From Lactobacillus sp. (GTDB lineage Bacteria; Bacillota; Bacilli; Lactobacillales; Lactobacillaceae), in NCBI GenBank assembly GCA_022651245.1, contig JALCQM010000005.1, positions 17,860 to 81,859 of the forward strand: DNA of 64,000 nucleotides. Direction: 5' to 3'. The notes beneath the pieces are model-generated. The model searched no databases. It saw only the letters and a program-made list of their open reading frames with translations, and had not been told where the DNA came from. A program made the translations under genes and the position numbers. Each line of letters starts with the position of its first letter. Position 1 is the first letter of the stretch. This document shows, piece by piece, positions 10,021 through 21,920 of the stretch.

Positions 10021-10062
10021 TAAAAGCCGCAGTGAGCGTTCTGTCTCATTGCGGCTTTTTAT
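10021..10062 (+). terminator. upp terminator
   Basis: AAAAGCCGCAgTGAG ... CTCAtTGCGGCTTTTT hairpin with T-run, placed after the hairpin element; the element is therefore transcribed as part of the upp mRNA 3' UTR. Confidence 0.85.
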
Positions 10063-10536
10063 GGTTGCTGTCACGTGAAGCATTAGCACGTTGCCATGAA
10101 ATTTTATCGCGTGATGATCGTTCGGGTATGCGTGATCACAATTTTGCTTCGTTAAAAAGTACACCCCTGCCAATAGTACAGTTTACGAATTGGTAAGAAG
10201 GAAAGTAAGGTTAACCTGACGCTGTGACGCGATAAATCTAATGATAAATAGGGGAAACCGGTGTGCATCGCGTCAAGTCGGCAACTGCCAATGCTCAAAA
10301 TGATGAAACTATTGCACAATTTAATTGAAAACGACGGTGAAAAGTCGTGTCAAAATGTCCCTAAAATCTGTCATTGGGCTTTGTCTTTTAGATCGTTTGG
10401 TGATAGAGTAATGGTTGTGTTTTGAAGGATAAGCATCCGGACAATCCGCGATTTTAGAAACAATAGTCAAGTCACTACCGCCAATGTTGGTTGACGATAC
10501 ATAGCGGGCTTTGTTTCGGTTAAGGAGGTGAATTCT
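10063..10536. other. Intergenic region before the ATP synthase operon
   Basis: No convincing gene in 474 bp; a 44-codon ORF from about 10291 lacks a ribosome site. It holds a perfect 9-bp inverted repeat TGACGCGAT/ATCGCGTCA (10225-10233 and 10267-10275) and a possible promoter at 10381-10409. No atpI is present upstream of atpB. Confidence 0.6.
10381..10409 (+). promoter_or_regulatory. Possible atp operon promoter
   Basis: TTGTCT, 17-nt spacer, TAGAGT; about 128 nt before the atpB start. Each hexamer matches consensus at four of six positions, so moderate confidence. Confidence 0.4.
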
Positions 10537-11253
10537 GTGAACGAAAGTTATCCCTATCTTAAATTATTCGGGCTAACCTTTAATCTGACGAACGACATCG
10601 GCATTTTAGTGACTGCCGCAATCGCCTTTTGCTTGGTTTTCTGGTTAGCACGCAAACCGCAATTACGACCACAGGGAAAGCAAAACGTCTTGGAGTGGAT
10701 CATCGATTTCACGAATGGTATCGTGAAGCAGCAGATGCCGGGGCCTGAAGGCAATCGGTTCGGTCTGCTAGCATTCGTACTTTTCGTGTTTATCTTCATT
10801 AACAACCAAGTAGGGCTGTTTTTGCAGGTCGATGTTAGTGGGAAGACCTGGTTCCGCTCGCCAACTTCTGATCCTGTGGTCACGATGAGCTTGGCCATGT
10901 TAGTCCTGGTCTTATCGCACTACTTCGGGGTCGTTTTCAAGGGCTTCAAAGGTTATCTGCAGGGATATATTTCACCGGTGCCGTTCTTGTTACCGATCAA
11001 CATCATTGAAGAGTTTACGAACTTCGTGACGTTGTCGATGCGTCTTTATGGGAACATTTTTGCTGGTGAAGTTTTGGTCTTGCTGATCCGCCAATTCGCA
11101 TTCTCAGGAATGGGTGGGCCGACGAGTTTCATCGCTGGTTTCGTGTTGGAAATGGTTTGGCAAGGGTTCTCAGTGTTCATTGGGTCGATCCAAGCATACA
11201 TTTTTGTCACCCTTGCGATGGTCTATACATCACACAAGGTAGTTTCTGAATAA
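10537..11253 (+). CDS. atpB: ATP synthase Fo subunit a
   Basis: Membrane stator subunit forming the proton half-channels against the c-ring. 238 residues, several hydrophobic helices, with the essential arginine in SMRLYGNIFAGEV and a final helix QAYIFVTLAMVYTS. I choose GTG 10537: AAGGAGG at 10522-10528 overlaps the track's GTG 10528 but is ideally spaced to 10537. First gene of atpBEFHAGDC. Confidence 0.93.
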   Translation: MNESYPYLKLFGLTFNLTNDIGILVTAAIAFCLVFWLARKPQLRPQGKQNVLEWIIDFTNGIVKQQMPGPEGNRFGLLAFVLFVFIFINNQVGLFLQVDVSGKTWFRSPTSDPVVTMSLAMLVLVLSHYFGVVFKGFKGYLQGYISPVPFLLPINIIEEFTNFVTLSMRLYGNIFAGEVLVLLIRQFAFSGMGGPTSFIAGFVLEMVWQGFSVFIGSIQAYIFVTLAMVYTSHKVVSE

Positions 11254-11256
11254 TAG

Positions 11257-11481
<225 letters not shown>

Positions 11482-11554
11482 CACACAGCCACATCCTGAC
11501 GCCTGATCGCGTTAGGGTATGATTCGACTACTAATGGAAGGGAGTGGCACAACC

Positions 11555-12046
11555 ATGGCTTCATTAGGTGATATGCTTTTTCTGCTGGTCACTTTTGCTG
11601 TTTTGCTGGTTTTAGTCGGCAAGTTCGCGTGGAAGCCCGTCACCAAGATGATGGACACTCGCGCCGACAAGATCAACAACGACTTAGACTACGCAGAAAA
11701 CGCGCGCACTGAGGCCCAGGCACTTCAAGAGAAGCGCCAAGCCGAACTCAAAAACTCCCAAGCCGACGCCGTTAAGATCGTCTCTCAGGCGAAGGAAAAT
11801 GGTGAAAAGCAACGACAACAACTCGTGGACGCAGCGCATACTGAAGTTGCGACCCTGAAGGCCAACGCACAACAAGACATCGCGCAACAAAAGCAAGATG
11901 CCTTGAACAGTGCTAAAGATGACGTTGCTGAGCTCTCGCTGGCAATTGCCGGCAAGATCATCGGCAAGGAATTGAATGCGGACGATCAACAAACTTTGAT
12001 CGATAGCTACATCAAAGGGTTAGGTGATGCCAATGGCACTCACTAA
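11555..12046 (+). CDS. atpF: ATP synthase Fo subunit b
   Basis: Peripheral stalk subunit: one N-terminal membrane helix (MLFLLVTFAVLLVLVGKFAW) followed by a long charged, Ala/Gln-rich coiled coil. 163 residues from ATG 11555, which has GGGAG upstream; the track start 11519 adds a segment with no ribosome site. Its 3' end overlaps atpH. Confidence 0.9.
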   Translation: MASLGDMLFLLVTFAVLLVLVGKFAWKPVTKMMDTRADKINNDLDYAENARTEAQALQEKRQAELKNSQADAVKIVSQAKENGEKQRQQLVDAAHTEVATLKANAQQDIAQQKQDALNSAKDDVAELSLAIAGKIIGKELNADDQQTLIDSYIKGLGDANGTH

Positions 12047-12578
12047 TGCCGTCGTAGCACCGCGTTATGCGCGGGCGTTGTTTGAAGCGGCTCAAGATAC
12101 GGACCAACTCGACAACGTGCACACAGAGCTCGATGCGTTGCGTGAAATCCTCACGCAAAACGCAGGTTTACTGCCGACCTTAACGGCAGTGACCGTTTCT
12201 CAAGAGAACAAACAAGCATTGGTGGACACCCTCAAGCAAGGGGCGTCTAGCCTCGTCGCTAATCTGGTGCAAGTGAGTTTTGAATATGGCCGAATTGCTG
12301 CACTGCCAGCGATTATCGCTGATTTTGAACAGCGATATGCTGACTCGATCGGGCAACTCGACGCGACCATTACGACCGCCGTTGAGTTGAACGCTACCCA
12401 GCAACAGGCCTTAAGCCAAGCCATTGCGGCTCGTTTTGGGGCAAAGCAAGTGCAGTTGACCACTACCATTGATCCGAGTGTTCTCGGTGGGGTGATGGTC
12501 CAAACGCGCACAGCCGTCATTGACGGTACCGTGCGCACGCGCTTAGCCAAATTACGCGCGCAATTGTTGGCAAAATAG
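12033..12578 (+). CDS. atpH: ATP synthase F1 subunit delta
   Basis: Links the F1 head to the b stalk. 181 residues; N-terminal APRYARALFEAA and C-terminal DPSVLGGVMVQTRTAVIDGTVRTRL motifs are typical of the OSCP/delta family. Start at ATG 12033, inside the end of atpF (14-nt overlap), with AAAGGGTTAGG upstream. Confidence 0.9.
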   Translation: MALTNAVVAPRYARALFEAAQDTDQLDNVHTELDALREILTQNAGLLPTLTAVTVSQENKQALVDTLKQGASSLVANLVQVSFEYGRIAALPAIIADFEQRYADSIGQLDATITTAVELNATQQQALSQAIAARFGAKQVQLTTTIDPSVLGGVMVQTRTAVIDGTVRTRLAKLRAQLLAK

Positions 12579-12590
12579 TAATATAGTTGA

Positions 12591-14150
<1,560 letters not shown>

Positions 14151-14161
14151 GGAGGTGCCGC

Positions 14162-15082
14162 ATGGCTGAATCATTAATGGACATCAAGCGCCAGATCGCT
14201 TCGACCAAGAAGACCGGCCAGATCACCCAAGCCATGCAAATGGTTTCCGGTGCGAAGCTGTCTCAAATCGAAAAGCGCGCTGGTAACTACCAAGTGTATG
14301 CCAATAAGGTGCGCGAGATCGTGACGCATTTGGCTGCCGCACAGCTCTTGCAACTGGAAAAAATGCAAGAAGGCGGGGGCAAAGACGCCAAGCAAGGGTT
14401 TAAAGTGGCGAGTCTTTTACAACAGCGGCCCGTTAAGAAAACCGGCTATCTCGTGATCACCAGTGATCGTGGCTTAGTCGGCGGTTATAACAGCACGATC
14501 TTAAAGGCCATGATGCAAATGATCAAAGACGACCACAAGTCGCCAGAGGAATATTGCATCTTGGCAGTTGGCGGCACCGGGGCAGACTTTTTCAAAGCTC
14601 GGGGCGTCGATTTGGCCTATGAATATCGTGGCGTCTCCGACGTGCCGACCTTCAACGAGGTCCGCGAAATCGTGAAGACCGCGGTGACGATGTTTGATAG
14701 TGGTGTGTTCGACGAACTTTATGTTTGCTATAACCACCATATCAACTCCTTGACTTCGGCGTTCCGCGCAGAAAAGATGTTACCGATCACTGACTTGGAT
14801 GTTTCTGAAGTCGCTGATAAGAACATCGACTACCTGACTGAACCAGATCCAGACGCCGTGTTGGAAGCAATTTTGCCTCAATATGCGGAAAGTTTGATCT
14901 TTGGCTCAATTATGGATGCCAAAACGGCGGAACACGCCGCTTCGACAACTGCAATGAAGAGCGCCACCGATAACGCCAACGACCTGATCTCACGGCTATC
15001 TGTGACCTATAACCGGGCACGACAGGCAGCCATCACCACCGAGATCACAGAAATCGTGGGCGGCGCCAACGCACTAGAATAA
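14162..15082 (+). CDS. atpG: ATP synthase F1 subunit gamma
   Basis: Central rotor shaft. 306 residues; N-terminal IKRQIASTKKTGQITQAMQMVSGAKL and C-terminal NRARQAAITTEITEIVGGANAL helices form the coiled coil, as expected for the family. AAGGAGG precedes the ATG. The operon is then interrupted: 647 bp of hairpin repeats separate it from atpD. Confidence 0.95.
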   Translation: MAESLMDIKRQIASTKKTGQITQAMQMVSGAKLSQIEKRAGNYQVYANKVREIVTHLAAAQLLQLEKMQEGGGKDAKQGFKVASLLQQRPVKKTGYLVITSDRGLVGGYNSTILKAMMQMIKDDHKSPEEYCILAVGGTGADFFKARGVDLAYEYRGVSDVPTFNEVREIVKTAVTMFDSGVFDELYVCYNHHINSLTSAFRAEKMLPITDLDVSEVADKNIDYLTEPDPDAVLEAILPQYAESLIFGSIMDAKTAEHAASTTAMKSATDNANDLISRLSVTYNRARQAAITTEITEIVGGANALE

Positions 15083-15084
15083 AA

Positions 15085-15192
15085 CAGAGCGAAGCTGAGC
15101 GCTTTAAGCGGTGTGTGTAAGCCAGCCTGGGTGCGTTATGGCGATAGCCATGGCGTGACCGGGATGACTTACACGCAACCGCGGTGCTCAGC
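15085..15192 (+). repeat. Hairpin element copy C1
   Basis: Begins CAGAGCG two bases after the atpG stop. Stems GCTGAGC/GCTCAGC, GCGGTGTGTGTAAG/CTTACACGCaACCGC, tip CGTTATGGC/GCCATGGCG. It lacks the usual AGCTCGAC end and runs straight into C2, which lacks the usual start, so the two share one outer end pair. Confidence 0.82.
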
Positions 15193-15297
15193 GGCGCGGT
15201 TATGGGTGACGGGCTAACAGGGCTTGGTGGTGAGTGGCGACAGCCACACGGCGCCGAGACCGGTTAGAACGCGCACCCATGCGCCGAGAAGCTCGAC
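15193..15297 (+). repeat. Hairpin element copy C2 (subtype II)
   Basis: Second subtype: inner stem GGCGC/GCGCC, then ATGGGTG/CACCCAT, CTAAC/GTTAG, and tip GTGGC-gaca-GCCAC. Ends AGCTCGAC. Shares only the base of the structure with subtype I. Confidence 0.8.
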
Positions 15298-15304
15298 TAA
15301 GAAA

Positions 15305-15422
15305 CAGAGCGGCACAACCCGGTCTTAGGCATGTGACTAAGGCGGCTTGGGTGCGTTATGGCGACAGCCATAGCGTGACCGAGACGACTTAGACGCAATG
15401 CCGTTGGGTTGAGAAGCTCGAC
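15305..15422 (+). repeat. Hairpin element copy C3
   Basis: Subtype I; stems CAACCC/GGGTTG, GGCAT/ATGCC, CTAAG/CTTAG, tip CGTTATGGC/GCCATAGCG. Starts CAGAGCGG, ends AGCTCGAC. Confidence 0.85.
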
Positions 15423-15429
15423 TAAGAAA

Positions 15430-15547
15430 CAGAGCGGCGCAAGGACGGGTTTAGGTGAGTGTATAAGACAGCGTGGCACGATGCGGCGATAGCCGTAGCG
15501 GGACGCGATGACTTATACGCCTCACCGTTGTCCTTGAGAAGCTCGAC
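15430..15547 (+). repeat. Hairpin element copy C4
   Basis: Subtype I; stems CAAGGAC/GTCCTTG and GGTGAG-TGTATAAG/CTTATACGC-CTCACC. Identical to C5 except for two bases. Confidence 0.87.
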
Positions 15548-15553
15548 TAGAAA

Positions 15554-17181
<1,628 letters not shown>

Positions 17182-17195
17182 GGAGGCGAAGCAAC

Positions 17196-17627
17196 TTGGC
17201 CGAACTTTCTAATGTTGTAACGGTCAACATCGTGACTCCTAACGGGTTAGTGTACGATCACCACGCCGACTTGGTCGTTGTCAAAACGATTGCAGGTGAG
17301 CTGGGGATCATGGCTAACCACGAACCTGTCGTTGCCCCGCTGGTGATCGGTGAAGTGCGTGTGCGCCGCACCGATAACCCTGGGCATGAAGACGTGATCG
17401 CGGTCAACGGTGGCTTCATGGAGATGTCCAATAATACGGCCTCCATCGTGGCTGATTCTGCTGAACGTGAACGGGATATCGATTTGACCCGTGCGCAAGC
17501 TGCGCGTGATCGGGCGCAACGCCGGATCGAAGAAGCGAAGACAAAATCCGACCCAGACGAGCTGCAACGCGCTCAGGTCGCTTTACGTCGCGCGATCAAC
17601 CGAATCAACGTCAAGACTGGCAAGTAG
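17196..17627 (+). CDS. atpC: ATP synthase F1 subunit epsilon
   Basis: Small rotor subunit that can inhibit hydrolysis. 143 residues: N-terminal beta-sandwich (VNIVTPNGLVYDHHADLVVVKTIAGELGIMANHEPVVAPL) and a C-terminal helical pair. TTG start 17196 after AGGAGG. Last gene of the atp operon; a hairpin follows. Confidence 0.94.
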   Translation: MAELSNVVTVNIVTPNGLVYDHHADLVVVKTIAGELGIMANHEPVVAPLVIGEVRVRRTDNPGHEDVIAVNGGFMEMSNNTASIVADSAERERDIDLTRAQAARDRAQRRIEEAKTKSDPDELQRAQVALRRAINRINVKTGK

Positions 17628-17663
17628 CCAAAATAAGAATGGGCTGAGACTAGTCCATTATAC

Positions 17664-17716
17664 GAGCGTCCTCGCATCACGATTCGTTTTTGAATCGCGA
17701 TGCGAGGACGTTTGTG
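17664..17716 (+). terminator. Hairpin after atpC
   Basis: Long stem CGTCCTCGCATCaCGATTC ... GAATCGcGATGCGAGGACG with a short T-rich tail (TTTGTG). Probable terminator or processing site at the end of the atp operon. Confidence 0.6.
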
Positions 17717-17807
17717 CTTTCAGCCGATGGTTCTTGGGCGGTGGTGACTGATGGCCATGGGGTGAACAGGATAGTGTATAATGGGGAAAGCGAATGGAGG
17801 AATTTCA

Positions 17808-18047
17808 ATGTATCAATCTATGGGGCTCTCAGCGGCATTGACGCTGATCTCACACTTACTGTTTATCTTGGTGGCGTTCCGCCTATTATCGACTTCAGTA
17901 CGGTTTGACAAACTCTTACGACCGAATCATGTCCGTGAAAGTCGCTTGTTAATGTTGTTTATTGCCATCGGACTGGGGTATTTGGTCAGCTCCTTTTTCC
18001 TGTCGGTCATCGAAGCGTCACGCAACCTGCCGTACCTCTTGCGCTAA
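17808..18047 (+). CDS. DUF1146 small membrane protein
   Basis: 79-residue protein with two hydrophobic segments (LSAALTLISHLLFILVAFRLL and LLMLFIAIGLGYLVSSFFLSV), resembling the DUF1146/YwzB family found beside atpC in Firmicutes. Function unknown. Start at ATG 17808 (MYQSMG) with GGAGG upstream; the track ORF 17781 starts before the ribosome site. Confidence 0.8.
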   Translation: MYQSMGLSAALTLISHLLFILVAFRLLSTSVRFDKLLRPNHVRESRLLMLFIAIGLGYLVSSFFLSVIEASRNLPYLLR

Positions 18048-18160
18048 GTCACTGGTACGCCTGAATTCTTAGTTGTTGCCGCGTGCGCCGTATGTTATTA
18101 TCGAAGGGTTGAATAAAATTGGCCTGCGTGGGCCAAAAAGCCAGATCAAGGAGAGTAATA

Positions 18161-19150
18161 ATGGCAAAAGACATCGGCATCGATTTGGGGACCGCTAACG
18201 TTCTCATCAATGTGAAGGGCAAAGGCATCGTGTTGAACGAGCCGTCTGTCGTTGCGATCGACACCAAAAACGGTAAGGTACTGGCAGTCGGTACCGAAGC
18301 ATATAAAATGGTGGGTCGTACTCCCGGTAATATCAAGTCGATCCGGCCGTTAAAAGATGGCGTGATCGCTGATTTTGATATTACTGAAGCGATGTTGGAA
18401 TACTTCATCAACAAGCTGAATGTGAAAGGCTTCATGTCTAAGCCAAACATCTTGATCTGCGCACCGACGAACGTGACGAGCATTGAGCAAAAGGCGATCA
18501 TTCAAGCGGCCGAGAAGTCTGGCGGTCGGCGTGTCTACTTGGAATTTGAACCGAAAGTCGCAGCCGTTGGGGCCGGGCTGGACATTTTCCAACCGCAAGG
18601 CAATATGGTGATCGATATGGGCGGTGGCACCAGTGATGTCGCTGTCTTGTCGATGGGCGAGATCGTGACGAGCCGTAGCCTGCGCTTAGCCGGGGACAAG
18701 ATGGACGCCGCGATCGCGGCTTACGTGAAGAATAAGCATCAGTTGTTGATCGGGGAACATACCGCTGAACAGATCAAGATCCAGATCGGCGCAGTGTATG
18801 AAGCTGATCCAGAAGAAACGATCGAAGTGCGTGGCCGCGACATTGCGACCGGCTTACCGCGCGAAGTCGTCGTGACTTCGGCTGAGGTGTCTGATGCCTT
18901 GCACGAGACCATGATGCAGATCGTCGCTGCGGCCAAAGACGTCTTGGAACAGACACCACCCGAGTTGTCTGCAGATATCATCGATCGTGGGGTCATGCTG
19001 ACAGGGGGTGGCGCACTGTTGAAAGGCGTCTCCAAGCTGTTTGCAGCGGAGCTCAAGGTGCCGGTCTTGCTGGCAGATGATCCACTGGATGCGGTCGCTT
19101 TAGGCACAGGGGTCTTGTTGGATAACATCGCGCACCATAAGCAGTATTAA
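18161..19150 (+). CDS. mbl: Actin-like rod-shape protein Mbl/MreB
   Basis: Bacterial actin that organises lateral wall synthesis on the inner membrane face. 329 residues; phosphate-1 loop DIGIDLGTANVLI, phosphate-2 DMGGGTSDVAV, adenosine motif LTGGGALLKG. Overall closer to B. subtilis Mbl than to MreB (VKGKGIVLNEPSVVA). ATG 18161 has AAGGAGAG upstream. Neighbours epuA, yidD and rodA fit a wall-growth locus. Confidence 0.92.
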   Translation: MAKDIGIDLGTANVLINVKGKGIVLNEPSVVAIDTKNGKVLAVGTEAYKMVGRTPGNIKSIRPLKDGVIADFDITEAMLEYFINKLNVKGFMSKPNILICAPTNVTSIEQKAIIQAAEKSGGRRVYLEFEPKVAAVGAGLDIFQPQGNMVIDMGGGTSDVAVLSMGEIVTSRSLRLAGDKMDAAIAAYVKNKHQLLIGEHTAEQIKIQIGAVYEADPEETIEVRGRDIATGLPREVVVTSAEVSDALHETMMQIVAAAKDVLEQTPPELSADIIDRGVMLTGGGALLKGVSKLFAAELKVPVLLADDPLDAVALGTGVLLDNIAHHKQY

Positions 19151-19176
19151 GCGCGTAAGACCACAAGGAGGACAGC

Positions 19177-19347
19177 ATGAGTGCAGGTTATGCCAAGCGG
19201 ATTTTACGCAAGTTAGGGTGGGGTGTTTTGATCGCCTTAATCGTCTTGATCATTGGCGCGATGGCTGGATTTGGCATCGGTGGCGGTAACCCGTGGCGGG
19301 TCTTTTTACCTAGCACGTGGGGGCACATCGCTGACTTCTTGAAATAA
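19177..19347 (+). CDS. EpuA-like small membrane protein (RNA polymerase beta-subunit-associated family)
   Basis: 56-residue ORF below the track cut-off: [20 protein letters not shown] ... a basic N-terminus, one hydrophobic helix, then [24 protein letters not shown]. This matches the EpuA family, annotated in databases as DNA-directed RNA polymerase subunit beta but really a short single-pass protein. AAGGAGG precedes the ATG; its stop overlaps the yidD start (TAATG). Confidence 0.75.
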   Translation: MSAGYAKRILRKLGWGVLIALIVLIIGAMAGFGIGGGNPWRVFLPSTWGHIADFLK

Positions 19348-19646
19348 TGCGGTACTTACTACTGGCGCTCGTGCGCTTTTATAAGCTGGCGATTTCACCG
19401 CTATTGCCGCCAAGCTGCCGTTACTACCCGACGTGTTCGACGTATACCTATCAGGCATTGGTCAAACACGGGGCATTCAAAGGCAGTTTAATGGGGATCG
19501 CGCGGATCTTACGGTGCAATCCTTTCGTGCACGGCGGGGTCGATCCAGTGCCGGATTATTTTACCTTACGGCGGAATCCAGACCCAGACCGTAACATCGA
19601 TGAAGCGTTGAATTGGGATCATTATCATGGGAGGAAACATGGCTAA
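19347..19646 (+). CDS. yidD: Membrane protein insertion efficiency factor YidD
   Basis: Small membrane-associated protein that assists YidC-dependent insertion. 99 residues with the diagnostic [22 protein letters not shown] and [15 protein letters not shown] motifs. Start ATG overlaps the previous stop by one base, so translation is coupled. Confidence 0.92.
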   Translation: MRYLLLALVRFYKLAISPLLPPSCRYYPTCSTYTYQALVKHGAFKGSLMGIARILRCNPFVHGGVDPVPDYFTLRRNPDPDRNIDEALNWDHYHGRKHG

Positions 19647-19860
19647 GGAACAAAAAATTCAGGTCGTGCAAGAAGACGTGACCAGAAATGGACACACCGT
19701 CTCGGTCTTGACCGTTAACAAAAACGAGATCGGTTACGTTGAAACCACCGACGACCGCTTCAATGCTTATCTGGCTGGGAACACAAGCGCGAACCACTTC
19801 AAGTCCATGGACGACGCGGTCAACTTCTTGATCGCGGAGTACCACCTCCATCACAGTTAA
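19639..19860 (+). CDS. DUF2969 family protein
   Basis: 73-residue protein ([21 protein letters not shown]...) resembling the lactobacillar DUF2969 family; function unknown. Start at ATG 19639 with GGGAGG inside the end of yidD, overlapping it by 8 nt. A terminator follows. Confidence 0.75.
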   Translation: MAKEQKIQVVQEDVTRNGHTVSVLTVNKNEIGYVETTDDRFNAYLAGNTSANHFKSMDDAVNFLIAEYHLHHS

Positions 19861-19875
19861 GAATAAGTTGCATTC

Positions 19876-19910
19876 ACCACGCCGGAATTGTTTTCTGGCG
19901 TGGTTTTTGG
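19876..19910 (+). terminator. Terminator after DUF2969 gene
   Basis: ACCACGCC ... GGCGTGGT followed by TTTTT. Confidence 0.8.
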
Positions 19911-19966
19911 TGTAATGGAGACCGTAGCATGCGTAAATTTATAGAAGTAGTGACGGGAGAATTATT

Positions 19967-21169
19967 GTGGCACAAGAAATGACGGAGAATCAAAACGAGA
20001 ATCGGATCGACTACGGGATTATTTTGTCGGTCATGCTACTGGCTTTGATCGGCATGGCCGCGATCTACATGGCAGTCGACAATGATACCAGCGCGAGTTC
20101 ATCGCCGCTGCACGCGTTGATTATGCAAGGCGTGTGGTACGTGATCGGCGGTGTCGGGATCTTTTTCGTGATGCAGTTTGATACCGAGCAACTCTGGCGG
20201 ATCGCGCCGATCCTGTATGGTTTGGGCATTTTCTTGCTCGTGGCGGTCCTGTTCTTATATGACCGTACCGTGGCGGCCAGTACGGGGGCGAAGAGTTGGT
20301 TCTCGATGGGGCCGATCACCTTCCAGCCTTCAGAGGTCATGAAACCCGCCTACATTCTGATGTTGGGCCGGGTGGTTACCAACCACAACAGCAATTACAC
20401 GCATTCGACGGCCAACGATTGGCGCCTGATCGGTGAGATGTTGCTGTGGACCTTGCCTGTGTTAGTCTTGATGAAGTTGCAAAATGACTTCGGGACGATG
20501 CTCGTGTTCATGGCGATTTTTGCCGGGGTCGTGCTGGTTTCTGGGACGACATGGAAGATCATCGCGCCGATCGCAGGGGCCTTCGTCGTGGTCGGTGGCA
20601 GTGCGATCTTGCTGGTGACGCAAAGCTGGGGGCGTACGATCTTATCGCACATCGGCTTCAAGGCCTATCAGTTTAGTCGGATCGATTCGTGGATGAACCC
20701 GTCTGGTGCGACTAGTGGCGATTCCTATCAGCTATGGCAATCGATGAAAGCCATCGGGTCGGGCCAGTTAACGGGACGTGGCTTCAATAATATCAAGGTG
20801 GCCGTGCCGGTGCGGGAATCAGATATGATTTTTTCGACGATCGGCGAAACCTTTGGCTTCATCGGTTGTGCCGTCGTGATTTTGTTATATTTCCTTTTGA
20901 TTTATCAGATGATCCGCGTTACCTTTGATACTAAGAACGAATTTTATGCGTATATTTCCACTGGGGTCATCATGATGATCTTATTCCACGTTTTTGAAAA
21001 CATCGGCATGAACATTGGCCTGTTGCCATTGACCGGGATCCCGCTGCCGTTTATCTCGCAAGGGGGCTCCTTCCTACTGGCGAATATGTTATCGGTGGGC
21101 ATGGTCCTATCGATGCGCTACCACCATCAAAGCTACATGTTCAGCGGAGAATCAGAAAACTTCGATTAA
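19967..21169 (+). CDS. rodA: SEDS peptidoglycan polymerase RodA/FtsW family
   Basis: Polytopic SEDS glycosyltransferase that polymerises lipid II. About ten membrane segments over 400 residues; family motifs FQPSEVMKPAYILMLGR, VPVRESDMIFSTIGETFGFIG and LLPLTGIPLPFISQGGS. Placement in the mbl locus favours RodA over FtsW. GTG start 19967 with GGGAGA upstream. The stop is followed after 7 nt by a seven-copy hairpin array. Confidence 0.88.
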   Translation: MAQEMTENQNENRIDYGIILSVMLLALIGMAAIYMAVDNDTSASSSPLHALIMQGVWYVIGGVGIFFVMQFDTEQLWRIAPILYGLGIFLLVAVLFLYDRTVAASTGAKSWFSMGPITFQPSEVMKPAYILMLGRVVTNHNSNYTHSTANDWRLIGEMLLWTLPVLVLMKLQNDFGTMLVFMAIFAGVVLVSGTTWKIIAPIAGAFVVVGGSAILLVTQSWGRTILSHIGFKAYQFSRIDSWMNPSGATSGDSYQLWQSMKAIGSGQLTGRGFNNIKVAVPVRESDMIFSTIGETFGFIGCAVVILLYFLLIYQMIRVTFDTKNEFYAYISTGVIMMILFHVFENIGMNIGLLPLTGIPLPFISQGGSFLLANMLSVGMVLSMRYHHQSYMFSGESENFD

Positions 21170-21176
21170 CCAAAAC

Positions 21177-21293
21177 CAGAGCGGAGCATCGCGGTTTTAG
21201 CAATGTGTGTAAGGCAGCGTGGGTGCGTACCGGCAACGCCGGTGCGTGACCGCGATGACTTACACGCAATTGCGTTGCGATGCGCAGCTCGAC
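21177..21293 (+). repeat. Hairpin element copy D1
   Basis: Best-paired subtype I copy: GAGC/GCTC, GCATCGC/GCGATGC, GCAATGTGTGTAAG/CTTACACGCaATTGC, CGTGG/CCGCG, CGTACCGGC-aac-GCCGGTGCG. Confidence 0.88.
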
Positions 21294-21300
21294 GAGAAAC

Positions 21301-21413
21301 CAGAGCGGAGCAAGCCGATTTTAGCAATGTGTGTAAGGCGGCCTGGGTGCGTCGCGGCACGCGGCGTGACCGGGACGACTTACACGCAATTGCGTTGGCT
21401 TGCGCAGCTCGAC
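21301..21413 (+). repeat. Hairpin element copy D2
   Basis: Subtype I; GCAAGCC/GGCTTGC replaces the second stem of D1 with full pairing kept; CCTGG/CCGGG replaces CGTGG/CCGCG; tip CGTCGCG-gca-CGCGGCG. Confidence 0.88.
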
Positions 21414-21422
21414 GAAGAACCC

Positions 21423-21537
21423 CAGAGCGGAGCAAGCCGGTTTTAGGGGTGGGTATAAGGCGGCGTGACGCGTTATGGCGAAGCCATAGCGTGGCGCGAC
21501 GACTTATACGCAACCCCGTTGGCTTGCGTAGCTCGAC
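21423..21537 (+). repeat. Hairpin element copy D3
   Basis: Subtype I; GCAAGCC/GGCTTGC, GGGGT/ACCCC, TATAAG/CTTATA, tip CGTTATGGC-gaa-GCCATAGCG. Confidence 0.87.
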
Positions 21538-21547
21538 GAAAAAACCC

Positions 21548-21663
21548 CAGAGCGGAGTGGCACGGTTATGGGTGACGAGCTAACAGGGCTTGGTGGTGGG
21601 TGGCGACAGCCGCACACCGCCGAGACCGGTTAGAGCGTTCGCCCATGTGCCACGTAGCTCGAC
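21548..21663 (+). repeat. Hairpin element copy D4 (subtype II)
   Basis: GTGGCAC/GTGCCAC, ATGGGTG/CGCCCAT, CTAAC/GTTAG, tip GGTGGC-gaca-GCCGC(C). Almost identical to D6. Confidence 0.85.
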
Positions 21664-21672
21664 GAAGAAAAC

Positions 21673-21785
21673 CAGGGCGGAGCAAGCCGATTTTAGCAAT
21701 GTGTGTAAGGCGGCCTGGGTGCGTCGCGGCACGCGGCGTGACCGGGATGACTTACACGCAATTGCGTTGGCTTGCGTAGCTCGAC
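21673..21785 (+). repeat. Hairpin element copy D5
   Basis: Subtype I, nearly identical to D2. The outer strand reads CAGGGCGG; the A-to-G change still pairs as a G-U wobble with GCTC. Confidence 0.87.
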
Positions 21786-21795
21786 GAAGAAAACC

Positions 21796-21911
21796 CAGAG
21801 TGGAATGGCACGGTTATGGGTGACGAGCTAACAGGGCTTGGTGGTGGGTGGCGACAGCCGCACACCACCGAGACCGGTTAGAGCGTTCGCCCATGTGCCA
21901 CGTAGCTCGAC
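21796..21911 (+). repeat. Hairpin element copy D6 (subtype II)
   Basis: Near-duplicate of D4; outer strand CAGAGTGG also keeps pairing through a U-G wobble. Confidence 0.85.
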
Positions 21912-21920
21912 GAAGAGAAC

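Noticed and set aside
17690-17908. 72-aa ORF between atpC and the DUF1146 gene
   Set aside because: Starts in the hairpin after atpC and overlaps the better supported DUF1146 gene in another frame.
21203-21823. Arginine-rich ORFs inside the D array (126, 75, 77 aa, and 115 aa on the minus strand)
   Set aside because: They read through the hairpin repeats, have repeat-derived low-complexity composition (such as RRGTRRDRDDLHAIALACAARR) and no ribosome sites.
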